Assembly (NCBI RefSeq): GCF_014203425.1 | Contig: NZ_JACHJC010000001.1 | Location: forward strand, 5,792,001-5,856,000 | Direction of reading: 5' to 3' | DNA length: 64,000 bases | Origin: Micromonospora echinospora | GTDB taxonomy: Bacteria > Actinomycetota > Actinomycetes > Mycobacteriales > Micromonosporaceae | Part shown: in pieces, positions 7,965-15,971 of the stretch | Numbering within the stretch: position 1 is the first letter of the stretch | Layout: each line of letters begins with the position of its first letter | The notes under the pieces: model-generated | The model's input: the letters and a program-made list of their open reading frames with translations, nothing else | The model's database searches: none | What the model was told of the DNA's origin: nothing | Translations under genes and position numbers: made by a program

Positions 7965-9365
7965 TCAGGAGCGGGCCAGGCGCCGCAGCAGCGAGTCGGC
8001 GCCCAGCGGGTACGCGCCGTGCCGGCGGACCCCGTCGGCGACCTCGCGGTCGGAGGAGACCACCACCACCGGCCGCCCGGCCGGCTCGGCGCGGACCAGC
8101 CGGCGGATCAGCTCGTCCGCGGTCTCGCCCTTGCGGGAGAACAGCACCCGCACGCCGCGCGGCGCGGGCGGCAGCCCGTGGATCCGCTCGGCGCCGTCGA
8201 AGACCACGGTGACCTCGTCCCCGGTCTGCGCGGCGATCCCGCCCAGCCCGGTGATCAGCCGCTTGCGCTGCTGCTCCAGCGACATCTCACCGAAGCCGCG
8301 CTTGGTGACGTTGTAGCCGTCCACCACCAGGTGTGCCCGGGGCAGCGCGAGGAGCTGGTCGAGGCGGGCCGGGTCGTCGGTGTCGCGGGCCCTGGTCGCC
8401 GGTCCGGCCGGCGCGGCGCCCGGCTGGTCGGCGAACGCGTCGGCGACGAAGTCGGCGGGCAGCTTGTCCACCGGGTCGAGCGCCAGCTCGCGGCGCAGCC
8501 CGACGGCCGCCTGGCCGATCGTCTCCAGCAGCAGCCACAGCCGGGCGTCGTCAACCGAGCGGGCCTCCTTGGCGCTGGCCCGGGCCACGCCGGCGGCGGC
8601 CTCCGCCTCGGCCAGCCGGGCCCGGGCGCGGCGCAGCTCGGCGTCCGCGTCGGCCGCCGCGCGGGCCGCCCGGCCCCGCTCGGTGGCGAGCAGTTCGGTG
8701 GCCTTGCGCTCGCGGCCCTGGGTCTCCCGCAGGGTACGGGCCAACTGGCGCGCCTCCTCGCGGAGCTGACCCAGCTCCTCCCGGACCCGGGCCAGCTCGT
8801 CGCGCAGCTTCTCCGCCTCCACCCGGGCCACCGCCCGGTCGTGCTCGGCACGGGCGGCCCGCTGCTCGGCCTCGCGGACCAGTTCGGCCACGACCGCACT
8901 GTCGGCCTCGGCGCGTACCGCCTCGCCGCTGGCCTCGATCAGTTCCCGCCAGCCGCGGGGCCGGGCCAGGTAGGCCAGGGCGGCCACCTCGACCGGGTCG
9001 GCGGCGGCCGGGGCGGTGCCCTCCACCACCGCCGCGCCGAGGTCGCCGGCGTCGGCCAGCACCCGGGCGGTGATCCGCTGCCGGAACAGCGGGTCGGCGG
9101 TGAGCTGGGCGGCGATCACGGGCGCGCCGAGGCGGGCGCGGCGGTTCGGGGCGAACTTGGCGACCCGCCGCAGTGGCACCGGCACCTCGTCGGCGGGCAG
9201 GCCGGGCAGCACGGCGGCGGTGAGCGTCACGATCCGCTGCCGGACCGGCTCGGGCAGGGTGGGCTCAGGCTCGACCGGGATCGGCGCGTCCTCACCGGCA
9301 CCGGGCACACCGACCACCGGCTCCTCCGCGGAGGAGTGGTCGTCGTACGGCTCGGTGAGGGGCAT
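7965..9365 (-). CDS. Coiled-coil NYN/PIN-like ribonuclease-fold protein
   Basis: This 466-residue protein has three parts. The N-terminal globular region (about 30-150) contains RRVAKFAPNRRARLG. A long Glu/Arg/Ala coiled coil follows (about 165-275, for example REAEQRAARAEHDRAVAR). The C-terminal NYN (YacP-like) domain (about 325-466) begins HLVVDGYNVTKRGF and contains VVFDGAE, FSRKGETADELI and VVVSSDREVADG. These give the conserved acidic residues of PIN-like nucleases (DGYN, FDG, ADE, SSD). NYN proteins are thought to act on RNA, and actinobacterial versions are annotated as RNA-binding; the substrate here is unknown. The ATG at 9365 is the only strong start. The gene diverges from the exonuclease gene across a 126-bp gap. 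Confidence 0.85.
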   Translation of the reverse strand: MPLTEPYDDHSSAEEPVVGVPGAGEDAPIPVEPEPTLPEPVRQRIVTLTAAVLPGLPADEVPVPLRRVAKFAPNRRARLGAPVIAAQLTADPLFRQRITARVLADAGDLGAAVVEGTAPAAADPVEVAALAYLARPRGWRELIEASGEAVRAEADSAVVAELVREAEQRAARAEHDRAVARVEAEKLRDELARVREELGQLREEARQLARTLRETQGRERKATELLATERGRAARAAADADAELRRARARLAEAEAAAGVARASAKEARSVDDARLWLLLETIGQAAVGLRRELALDPVDKLPADFVADAFADQPGAAPAGPATRARDTDDPARLDQLLALPRAHLVVDGYNVTKRGFGEMSLEQQRKRLITGLGGIAAQTGDEVTVVFDGAERIHGLPPAPRGVRVLFSRKGETADELIRRLVRAEPAGRPVVVVSSDREVADGVRRHGAYPLGADSLLRRLARS

Positions 9366-9478
9366 GAGGCAAGTCTCCCACCCCGAACGGGCCCACCGCC
9401 CAGTGGTGAGCCGATCTCTCATCGTACCCCCGTGGTAACTCCTGGGACCGCAGTGACGCGAGTGTCGGACCGTGCCGC

Positions 9479-9484
9479 TAGCGT
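9479..9484 (+). promoter_or_regulatory. -10 element for a leaderless transcript
   Basis: TAGCGT lies 7 nt before the GTG at 9492. This places the transcription start at or next to the start codon and supports that start over two in-frame GTGs upstream (9453, 9462). No clear -35 is visible. Confidence 0.55.
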
Positions 9485-9491
9485 CCCGCGG

Positions 9492-11249
9492 GTGACACGA
9501 GCGGAGTACGTCCAGGAGTCGCTGGCCGGCCTGGACACTGCGGCGGGCAGCGCTGTGGACCCGGCGCTGCCGCTCTACGCGACCACCTTCGTGGTGGTCG
9601 ACCTGGAGACCACGGGCGGCGCGCCCGACGGCGGCGGGATCACCGAGATCGGCGCGGTGAAGGTGCGCGGCGGCGAGGAGCTGGGCGTGCTCGCCACGCT
9701 GGTCAACCCGGGCGTGCCGATCCCGCCGTTCATCACCGTGCTGACCGGCATCACGCAGGCCATGCTGCTGCCCGCCCCGCCGGTCGAGCAGGTGCTGCCG
9801 AGTTTCCTGGAGTTCATCAGCGACGCCGTGCTGGTCGCCCACAACGCGCCGTACGACGTGGGGTTCCTCAAGGCCGCCTGCGCCAGGCACGGCTACCGCT
9901 GGCCCAACCCCCGGGTGCTGGACACGGCCGCGCTGGCCCGGCGGGTGCTCACCCGCGACGAGGTGCCCAACCGCAAGCTGGGCACGCTCGCCGCCTACTT
10001 CCGCACCGCGACCCAGCCCACCCACCGGGCGCTGGACGACGCCAAGGCCACCGTCGACGTGCTGCACGGGCTGATCGGCCGGCTCGGCGGGCACCGGGTC
10101 GACACCGTCGGCGAGGCCATCGAGTTCGCCCGCGCGGTCACCCCCACCCAGCGCCGCAAGCGGCACCTCGCCGACGGGCTGCCCAAGGTGCCGGGCGTCT
10201 ACATCTTCCGGGCCGCCGACGACCGGCCGCTCTACGTCGGCACCTCCGGCGACGTCGCCACCCGGGTCCGCAGCTACTTCACCGCCGCGGAGAAGCGGGC
10301 CCGGATCTCCGAGATGCTCGCCGCCGCCGAGCGCGTGGAGGCGGTCGAGTGCGCCCACTCGCTGGAGGCGGAGGTCCGCGAGCTGCGGCTGATCGCGGCG
10401 CACGCGCCGCCGTACAACCGCCGGTCGAAGTATCCGGAGCGCCAGGTGTGGCTGAAACTCACCGACGAGGCGTACCCCCGGTTGTCGATCGTGCGCGACA
10501 TCGCGCCGACCGACACGGCCTACCTGGGGCCGTTCCGGTCCCGGCAGGCGGCCGAGCTGGCCGCCGCCGGTTTCCACGACGCGGTGCCGCTGCGCCAGTG
10601 CACCCACCGGCTGTCCCGGCGCACGACCATGCCGGCCTGCGCGCTGGCCGAGCTGGGGCGCTGCCCGGCGCCCTGCGAGCACCGGATCACCCCCGAGGAG
10701 TACGACGACCGCGCGGCGACGCCGTTCCGCACCGCCACCCGCGACGACCCCGGTGTGGTGGTGGACGCGCTGCTCGACCGCATCGAGGTGCTGTCGGCCG
10801 CCCAGCGCTACGAGGAGGCGGCTGTGGTACGCGGCCGGCTCGTAGCGGTGCTGCGCGCGGCGGTCCGGATGCAGCGGCTGGCCGCGCTGACCGGCATCGC
10901 CGAGCTGGCCGCCGCCCGCCCGGCGGCCCGGGGCGGCTGGGAGCTGGCGCTGGTCCGGCACGGCCGGCTGGCGGGGGCCGGGGTGTCCCCGCCGGGTGTC
11001 CACCCGCGACCGACGATCGCCGCGATCCGGGCCACCGCCGAGACGGTGCTGCCCGGGCACGGGCCGGTGCCGTCCGCGACCGCCGAGGAGACCGAACGGA
11101 TCCTGTCCTGGTTGGAGCGACCGGAGACCCGCCTGGTCGAGGCGACCTCCGGATGGGCCTCGCCGGTGGCCGGGGCGGGGCGTTTCCGTGACCTGCTGGC
11201 GAAGGCGGAGAGCGGCGGATCGCACAAAGTCTCGACCGAACGCTCATGA
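9492..11249 (+). CDS. DEDDh exonuclease with GIY-YIG (UvrC-like) C-terminal half
   Basis: This 585-residue fusion has an N-terminal DnaQ/epsilon-type 3'-5' exonuclease (about 30-200). It shows ExoI VVDLETTG, ExoII AHNAPYDVGFL and ExoIII HRALDDAKAT, all catalytic acids and the His present. A GIY-YIG nuclease domain follows (GVYIF and LYVGTSGDVATRV, about 235-310), then a UvrC-like Cys cluster (ACALAELGRCPAPCEH) and a UVR motif (AAQRYEEAAVVRGRL). The RNase H-like nuclease half of true UvrC is missing, so this is not the excinuclease subunit. It matches the Rv2191/SCO-type family also found near trpD. It probably acts in DNA repair. A leaderless promoter fixes the GTG start. Confidence 0.9.
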   Translation: MTRAEYVQESLAGLDTAAGSAVDPALPLYATTFVVVDLETTGGAPDGGGITEIGAVKVRGGEELGVLATLVNPGVPIPPFITVLTGITQAMLLPAPPVEQVLPSFLEFISDAVLVAHNAPYDVGFLKAACARHGYRWPNPRVLDTAALARRVLTRDEVPNRKLGTLAAYFRTATQPTHRALDDAKATVDVLHGLIGRLGGHRVDTVGEAIEFARAVTPTQRRKRHLADGLPKVPGVYIFRAADDRPLYVGTSGDVATRVRSYFTAAEKRARISEMLAAAERVEAVECAHSLEAEVRELRLIAAHAPPYNRRSKYPERQVWLKLTDEAYPRLSIVRDIAPTDTAYLGPFRSRQAAELAAAGFHDAVPLRQCTHRLSRRTTMPACALAELGRCPAPCEHRITPEEYDDRAATPFRTATRDDPGVVVDALLDRIEVLSAAQRYEEAAVVRGRLVAVLRAAVRMQRLAALTGIAELAAARPAARGGWELALVRHGRLAGAGVSPPGVHPRPTIAAIRATAETVLPGHGPVPSATAEETERILSWLERPETRLVEATSGWASPVAGAGRFRDLLAKAESGGSHKVSTERS

Positions 11250-11281
11250 CCAACTGACCGATCGGACTACCTCGACTCCCT

Positions 11282-11287
11282 TAGTCT
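11282..11287 (+). promoter_or_regulatory. Candidate -10 for the RSH gene
   Basis: TAGTCT lies about 92 nt before the chosen GTG. It would give an approximately 85-nt leader that contains the GGCCGCCGG hairpin. No convincing -35 is visible. Confidence 0.35.
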
Positions 11288-11330
11288 GTTAAAGGAGTGC
11301 AGACCTGCCCGATTCGCGGGCTCTGCTCCC

Positions 11331-11351
11331 GGCCGCCGGTTTCCGGCGGCC
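11331..11351 (+). promoter_or_regulatory. Leader hairpin upstream of the RSH gene
   Basis: GGCCGCCGG (11331-11339) and CCGGCGGCC (11343-11351) form a perfect 9-bp stem with a 3-nt loop, ending 13 nt before the AGGAGG at 11365. It may be a terminator of upstream transcription or a translational control element; sequence alone cannot decide. Confidence 0.45.
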
Positions 11352-11378
11352 GAGGGCCGGGGTGAGGAGGTGTCCCAG

Positions 11379-13166
11379 GTGGACGTCGACGCCGGACACG
11401 GCGCCGCCCTGGGTGGCGCGCTTCCAGCCCAGGGCGAACTACCGCTCACCCGCCGCCTGCGTTCCCTGCTCACCTGGCCGACCTCCGACGGCGACCCGGT
11501 CACCACACTGGTCCGCGCCCACCGGGGCATCCACGCGAGCGCCGACGCCTCGATGCTGCGTCGCGCCTACACGATCGCCGAGAACATGCACCGCGGTCAG
11601 TTCCGCAAGAGCGGTGAGCCGTACATCACCCACCCGCTGGCGGTGGCGCAGATCTGCGCCGACCTCGGCATGGACACCATCACGCTGGTCGCCGCGCTGC
11701 TGCACGACACGGTGGAGGACACCCGCTACACGCTCCAGGCGCTCCAGGAGGACTTCGGCCGCGAGGTCGCCCACCTGGTCGACGGGGTGACGAAGTTCGA
11801 CAAGGCGTTCTACGGCAAGGCCGCCGAGGCGGAGACCGTCCGCAAGATGATCGTGGCGGCCGGCAAGGACGTCCGGGTGCTGGTGATCAAGCTGGCCGAC
11901 CGGCTGCACAACATGCGCACGCTCGGGGTCCGCTCGGCCGCCTCCCGGGAGCGGATCGCCCGCAAGACCCAGGAGGTCCTGGTCCCGCTCTGCGACCGGC
12001 TCGGCATCCAGACGCTCAAACGCGAACTGGACGACGTGGTCCTGCTGCACCTGCGGCCGGAGGAGCACGCCCGGCTCGCCCGCTTCGTGCACGACCGGCC
12101 CGGCTGGGACGCCTACCTCGCCGACGTGGTGGCCCGCACCCGGGTGGCGCTGCGCCGCAACCGGGTGGACGCCGACGTCTCTCCCCGTCCCCGCCACCTC
12201 TACTCGATCTGGAAGGACACCGTCGCCGGCGGTCACGCGGCTCCGTACGACCTGCCGCGTATCGCGATCGTGGTGGACGGCCCGGCGACCGACTGTTACG
12301 CCGCGCTGGGGGCCGTGCACGGGCTCTGGCGGCCGGTGCCGGGCCGGTTCAAGGACTTCATCGCCTCCCCGAAGAACAACCTCTACCGTTCCCTGCACAC
12401 GAGCGTCTGCGGCCCGCAGGACCGCACGGTCGAGGTGCTGATCCGCACCAACGAGATGCACCGCTCCGCTGAGTACGGCGTGGCCGCCCACTACCGCTTC
12501 CCCCGGGCCGCGGGCCGGGGGGTCGACCGGGCGGACGAGCTGGCCTGGCTGCGCCGGGTGCTCGACTGGGAGCAGGAGACCGTCGACCCGACCCAGTTCA
12601 TGGAGTCGCTGCGCTGCGACCTGTCGGAGGCGCAGATCCAGGTCGTCGCCGACGGGCGGCAGGTGGTGCTGCCGGCCGGGGCCACCCCGGTCGACCTCGC
12701 GTACGAGCTGGGCACCGAGCGCGGTGACCACTGCCTGGCGGCCCGGATCAACGGCCGGCTCGCCCCGCTCTCCTCCGAACTGGAGGAGGGCGACGTGGTG
12801 GAGATCTACACCGAGCGCGACACGGAGAACGGCTGCGAGGCCGACGCGCCCCCGCGCGGGCCGCGCCGGGAGTGGCTGGGCTTCGTCAAGTCCCCGCACG
12901 CCCAGATGCAGATCAACCGCTGGTTCGCCGAGCACACCGAGCCGGGCATCTCGATCGCCGACAAGGTACGCCTCGGCCGGGCCTCCATCGGCTTGGCGCT
13001 GCGCAAGCACAGCCGGGGTCTGGCCAGCGACCTGCCGCTGCTGCGGCTGTCCGAGGAACTGGGCTACCCCGACCTGGAGACGCTGCTGGTGGCGGTCTTC
13101 GACCGCGTTGTCGAGCCGGACACCGTGGTCGAGCAGTTGATCGACCTGGTCGACCACCGGCAGTAG
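11379..13166 (+). CDS. Short RelA/SpoT homologue (RSH) without ACT domain
   Basis: This 595-residue (p)ppGpp enzyme has an HD hydrolase domain (about 50-230), a synthetase domain (about 265-390) and a TGS domain (about 405-470). The hydrolase motifs are complete: ITHP, LLHDTVEDT (HD at 109-110) and KLADRLHNMRTLG. The synthetase keeps RPRHLYSIWK, RFKDFIASPK, YRSLHTSV and EVLIRT. However, the usual Arg in the D-x4-5-R strand (RI/RC in Rel and RelA) is Ala (YDLPRIAIVVD). The zinc-finger and ACT regulatory domains of the roughly 790-residue main Rel are absent, so this is probably a second RSH like Streptomyces RshA. The GTG at 11379 has AGGAGG 8 nt upstream; a GTG at 11370 overlaps that site and is less likely. 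Confidence 0.85.
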   Translation: MDVDAGHGAALGGALPAQGELPLTRRLRSLLTWPTSDGDPVTTLVRAHRGIHASADASMLRRAYTIAENMHRGQFRKSGEPYITHPLAVAQICADLGMDTITLVAALLHDTVEDTRYTLQALQEDFGREVAHLVDGVTKFDKAFYGKAAEAETVRKMIVAAGKDVRVLVIKLADRLHNMRTLGVRSAASRERIARKTQEVLVPLCDRLGIQTLKRELDDVVLLHLRPEEHARLARFVHDRPGWDAYLADVVARTRVALRRNRVDADVSPRPRHLYSIWKDTVAGGHAAPYDLPRIAIVVDGPATDCYAALGAVHGLWRPVPGRFKDFIASPKNNLYRSLHTSVCGPQDRTVEVLIRTNEMHRSAEYGVAAHYRFPRAAGRGVDRADELAWLRRVLDWEQETVDPTQFMESLRCDLSEAQIQVVADGRQVVLPAGATPVDLAYELGTERGDHCLAARINGRLAPLSSELEEGDVVEIYTERDTENGCEADAPPRGPRREWLGFVKSPHAQMQINRWFAEHTEPGISIADKVRLGRASIGLALRKHSRGLASDLPLLRLSEELGYPDLETLLVAVFDRVVEPDTVVEQLIDLVDHRQ

Positions 13167-13202
13167 GCGAAGCCGGTTCGCCCGCGTCCGCTCCGGGGCC
13201 AC

Positions 13203-13208
13203 TAGCCT
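13203..13208 (+). promoter_or_regulatory. -10 element for a leaderless transcript (Nudix gene)
   Basis: TAGCCT lies 7 nt before the ATG at 13216, and no ribosome site precedes that ATG. This is the same geometry as at 9479 and 48465. Confidence 0.5.
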
Positions 13209-13215
13209 GGACGAC

Positions 13216-13755
13216 ATGATCCCCCGCGCGCGTGCCACCGGACGGGCCATCGGCTACCAGATCTTCTACCGGCTTCCGGTCCCGCTGCGGCGGCGGCTGG
13301 TGCGGCTGGTGGTGCCGAAGTACGTCGTCGGCGCGGTCACGCTGGTCCGGGACGCGGAGGCCACCGGCGCGGGCCGGATCCTGCTGCTGCGCCAGCCGCC
13401 CGGCTACAGCTGGACGCTGCCCGCCGGGCTGCTGCAACGCGGCGAGGCCCCGGTGGTCGGCGCCGCCCGGGAGCTGTACGAGGAGTCCGGCGTCCGTCTG
13501 TCCCCGGACGCGCTGCGCCCGGCGGTGCCGAACGCGGTGGTGCACGCCAAGGGCTGGGTCGACGTGGTGTTCGAGGCGGAGGTGCCGGCGTCGCGCACCG
13601 AGCTGAAGGTGGACGGGGCCGAGGTCTTCGAGGCCGCCTTCCATCCGCTGGACGACCTGCCCCGGCTCAGTCGCGCCACCGCCAACCTGCTGGGCTACTA
13701 CGGCATCGGCCCGCGCGCCGGCGAGGTCCCGCCGGTCGCGCCACCGGCCGCGTGA
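13216..13755 (+). CDS. Nudix hydrolase
   Basis: This 179-residue Nudix-fold pyrophosphohydrolase has a complete Nudix box, with G-x5-E-x7-REUxEExGU read as GLLQRGE...RELYEESGV (about residues 73-95). All metal-ligand Glu residues are therefore present. A basic N-terminal helix (YRLPVPLRRRLVRLVV) precedes the fold and a Pro-rich tail ends it. The substrate cannot be told from the box. The stop overlaps the GTG of the nucleotidyltransferase gene (GTGA), so both are probably translated together; a nucleoside-diphosphate-linked substrate would fit that partner but is inference. Confidence 0.85.
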   Translation: MIPRARATGRAIGYQIFYRLPVPLRRRLVRLVVPKYVVGAVTLVRDAEATGAGRILLLRQPPGYSWTLPAGLLQRGEAPVVGAARELYEESGVRLSPDALRPAVPNAVVHAKGWVDVVFEAEVPASRTELKVDGAEVFEAAFHPLDDLPRLSRATANLLGYYGIGPRAGEVPPVAPPAA

Positions 13756-14693
13756 ACACCCCGGTCCCCGGCGCGCCCGACCCGGCGTCCCGCGGCGCGG
13801 TGACGCCCGGCCCGGCGGCGGGCGGCCCGGCAGTGAACGGCCCGGTGGCGGGGGTCGAGGTGTGCGCGGTGGTGCTGGCCGCCGGCGAGGGCACCCGGCT
13901 GCGCCCGCTCACCGAGCGGGTGCCGAAGGCGCTCTGCCCGGTCGGCAACGTCCCGCTGCTGGACCGGGCGCTGGCCCGGCTGGCCGGGCTCGGCCTGACC
14001 GGTCCGGAACGGGTCGCGGTGAACGCCTGCTACCTGGGTGACCAGGTCGTCGCGCGGGTGGGCGACCGGGCCCACCTGTCGGTCGAGCCGGACGCCCCGC
14101 TGGGGACCGCCGGTGGTGTGGGCCGGCTGCGCGACTGGATCGCCGGCCGGGGCGTGCTGGTCGGCAACGCCGACGCGTACCTGGTCGATCCGCTGGCCCC
14201 GCCCGGGCCGGACATCGCCGCGCTGCTCGACGGCTGGGACGGGCACGGCGTACGCCTGCTCGGCCGGCCCGCCGACGACCCGGACGCCCTCGGGACCTTC
14301 GACGGCCACGAGTTCGTGGGTTTCTCGCTGCTGCCCTGGCGGCTGGTCCGCGACCTGCCGGCCACGTTCGGCGACCTGGTCCGGACGGTGTGGCGGCCGG
14401 CGGAGGCGGCCGGCGCGCTCACCGTGGTGCCCTACCGGGGCACGTTCTACGACACCGGCACCCCGGCCGACTACCTGGACGCCAACCTGCACGCCGCCGG
14501 CCCGGACGGGCTGGTGGACCCGTCCGCAGCCGTGACCGGCCGGGTCACGGCCTCGGTGGTGGGCGCGGGCGCGCGCGTGCACGGCGACGCCGACCGGTCC
14601 GTGGTGTGGCCGGGCGCGCGCGTCGCGGCCGGGGAACGCCTCCACCGGGTGATCCGGGCCGGGGACGACCTGACCGTCCCGGCGGCGCGCTGA
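13752..14693 (+). CDS. Sugar-1-phosphate nucleotidyltransferase family protein
   Basis: This 313-residue NTP-transferase (GT-A/Rossmann fold) has the activating loop AVVLAAGEGTRLRPLTERVPKAL starting near residue 40 (G-x-G-T-R-x-R-P-x5-P-K). It also has a GTAGG motif (about 117) and the metal-site Asp in GNADAYL. The last 50 residues look like the start of a left-handed beta-helix (PSAAVTGRVTASVVGAGARVHG), as in GDP-mannose or UDP-GlcNAc pyrophosphorylases but shorter. The first 33 residues are Pro/Gly/Ala-rich and probably disordered. The GTG start overlaps the Nudix stop. The sugar is not determinable; mannose-1-P guanylyltransferase or MurU-like activity are both possible. Confidence 0.8.
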   Translation: MNTPVPGAPDPASRGAVTPGPAAGGPAVNGPVAGVEVCAVVLAAGEGTRLRPLTERVPKALCPVGNVPLLDRALARLAGLGLTGPERVAVNACYLGDQVVARVGDRAHLSVEPDAPLGTAGGVGRLRDWIAGRGVLVGNADAYLVDPLAPPGPDIAALLDGWDGHGVRLLGRPADDPDALGTFDGHEFVGFSLLPWRLVRDLPATFGDLVRTVWRPAEAAGALTVVPYRGTFYDTGTPADYLDANLHAAGPDGLVDPSAAVTGRVTASVVGAGARVHGDADRSVVWPGARVAAGERLHRVIRAGDDLTVPAAR

Positions 14694-14706
14694 GGGCCGC
14701 TGGCTC

Positions 14707-14712
14707 TAGCAT
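14707..14712 (+). promoter_or_regulatory. Candidate -10 for the Lrp-domain gene
   Basis: TAGCAT lies 33 nt before the GTG at 14746, leaving a leader of about 27 nt that carries the CGGAG ribosome site. Confidence 0.4.
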
Positions 14713-14745
14713 GGGCCTCGTCGCCGACGAACGGAGAACCGTCCC

Positions 14746-15033
14746 GTGATCACCGCGATCGTGCTGATCGACTGCGCCACCGACTCCATCCCCGAGGTGG
14801 CCGAGACCCTGGCCAACCTGCCCGGCGTCAGCGAGGTCTACTCGGTGGCCGGGCACGTCGACCTGATCGCCATGGTCCGCGTCCGGGAGTTCGAGCAGAT
14901 CGCGCAGGTCATCGCCGGCAGCATCTCGAAGGTGCCGGGCGTGCTGAACACGGAGTCGCACATCGCCTTCCGTGCCTACTCCCAGCACGACCTGGAGGAG
15001 GCGTTCGCGATCGGGCTCGCGAGCGCCGACTGA
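14746..15033 (+). CDS. Stand-alone Lrp/AsnC ligand-binding (RAM) domain protein
   Basis: This 95-residue protein consists only of the C-terminal ligand-binding and oligomerisation domain of Lrp/AsnC regulators. It shows the beta-alpha-beta fold with VSEVYSVAGHVDLIAMVRV and PGVLNTESHIAF. The DNA-binding helix-turn-helix is absent. Such stand-alone proteins bind amino acids or modify the assembly of full-length Lrp proteins; the ligand is unknown. The GTG at 14746 follows ACGGAGAACC, and the frame starts directly with the first beta strand (ITAIVLI). The gene ends at a very strong terminator facing the DUF4142 gene. Confidence 0.85.
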   Translation: MITAIVLIDCATDSIPEVAETLANLPGVSEVYSVAGHVDLIAMVRVREFEQIAQVIAGSISKVPGVLNTESHIAFRAYSQHDLEEAFAIGLASAD

Positions 15034-15040
15034 CACGAGC

Positions 15041-15078
15041 CGGTGACCGGCCCGCCCTCGTGGGCGGGCCGGTCACCG
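15041..15078. terminator. Strong bidirectional hairpin terminator
   Basis: A perfect 17-bp stem (15041-15057 with 15062-15078, arm beginning CGGTGACCGGCCCGCCC) closes a 4-nt loop. It lies between the convergent Lrp-domain gene and the DUF4142 gene and can serve both. Confidence 0.85.
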
Positions 15079-15094
15079 TCGACCGTGCGGTACG

Positions 15095-15763
15095 TCAGCT
15101 CTGGCTGGGCACCGGGGTTTCCGTGGTGCCCGGAGCGGGCTCCTCGGTCACGGTGCCGCCCGGAGCCGGCGACTCGGTGCCACCCGGGGACGTGGTGCCG
15201 CCCGGGCTGGGCGTGCCGCTGGCACTGGTCTGCGGAACCGGGACACCCAGCGTCTGGGCCAGGGCCACCAGCGCGTCGTAGTGCGCCTGCAGGACCGGCA
15301 GCGCGTCCTGCGCGATCTGCACCACCGACTGCTCCGAGCCCTGCGAGATCTCGGTCTGGGTGGCCTGGATTGCCTGGACGTGGCCGGCGAGCTGCGCGGT
15401 CACCCAGGCCTTGTCGAACTCGGGCCCGTTGAGGTTGTTCAACTTGTCGAGGACCTTCTGCTGGTCGGCGGTCGGGTCGGCCGGCAGCTGCACGTTGAGC
15501 TGCTGGGCGGTCGACTGCACCGTCTGGTCCAGCTGGGTGTGGTCCGTGACGAACATCTTGCCCAGGTCCTTGACCTGCTGGTTCTGGCCCTTCTGCTCGG
15601 CCAGGTTACCGGCGGTGATCTCGAACAGGTTGACCTGGTGCACCGCCTGCAGGTACTGCGTGTCCTGCGTCGACGGCTGCGCCGCGGCCTGCGCCGCGGC
15701 GGCGGGCGCCAGCCCCACGACCACCAGCGCGGCCATCAGGCCCAGGCGTTTGATTCCCAGCAT
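15095..15763 (-). CDS. Secreted DUF4142 protein
   Basis: This 222-residue exported protein has a Sec signal peptide (MLGIKRLGLMAALVVVGLAP, cleavage likely after AAAAQA or nearby). The helical DUF4142 domain follows (about 35-170), with the family-typical opening DTQYLQAVHQVNLFEI and the His-containing DLGKMFVTDHTQLD. The last 45 residues are a Pro/Thr/Ser/Gly tail (GTPSPGGTTSPGG) that probably spans or attaches to the cell wall. DUF4142 has a ferritin-like helical appearance but no established function. The ATG at 15763 is preceded by GGGGGAGGAAG. It is transcribed alone between two strong hairpins. Confidence 0.85.
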   Translation of the reverse strand: MLGIKRLGLMAALVVVGLAPAAAAQAAAQPSTQDTQYLQAVHQVNLFEITAGNLAEQKGQNQQVKDLGKMFVTDHTQLDQTVQSTAQQLNVQLPADPTADQQKVLDKLNNLNGPEFDKAWVTAQLAGHVQAIQATQTEISQGSEQSVVQIAQDALPVLQAHYDALVALAQTLGVPVPQTSASGTPSPGGTTSPGGTESPAPGGTVTEEPAPGTTETPVPSQS

Positions 15764-15916
15764 TCTTCCTCCCCCATGAGACGTCGGACCGCACGGATAC
15801 CCGGCTGACCGGGGTTATTCCTGCGATTCCACCCGTCCGTGTCGGGGGCGGCGGGGACCGGTGCACCGCACGCCGGACGCCGGGCGGGCACAACCGGACG
15901 ACAGGTGCGTAAACGG

Positions 15917-15953
15917 CAGTGGCGCCCGCCGGATGATCCGGCGGGCGCCACTG
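15917..15953. terminator. Hairpin terminator downstream of qcrB
   Basis: CAGTGGCGCCCGCCGG (from 15917) and its exact complement ending at 15953 form a stem of about 16 bp around ATGAT. It ends the ctaE-qcrCAB unit on the minus strand. Confidence 0.8.
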
Positions 15954-15971
15954 TCAGTCGTACCGGGAAGG

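Noticed and set aside
9366..11225. Upstream continuation of the NYN-gene frame on the minus strand
   Set aside because: It is antisense to the DEDD/GIY-YIG gene, whose motifs are intact; the NYN protein has a good ATG at 9365.
15041..15078. Long perfect hairpin considered as a member of the palindromic repeat families
   Set aside because: It has no GATC-type ends and no similar copy in the window; position between convergent genes fits an ordinary terminator.
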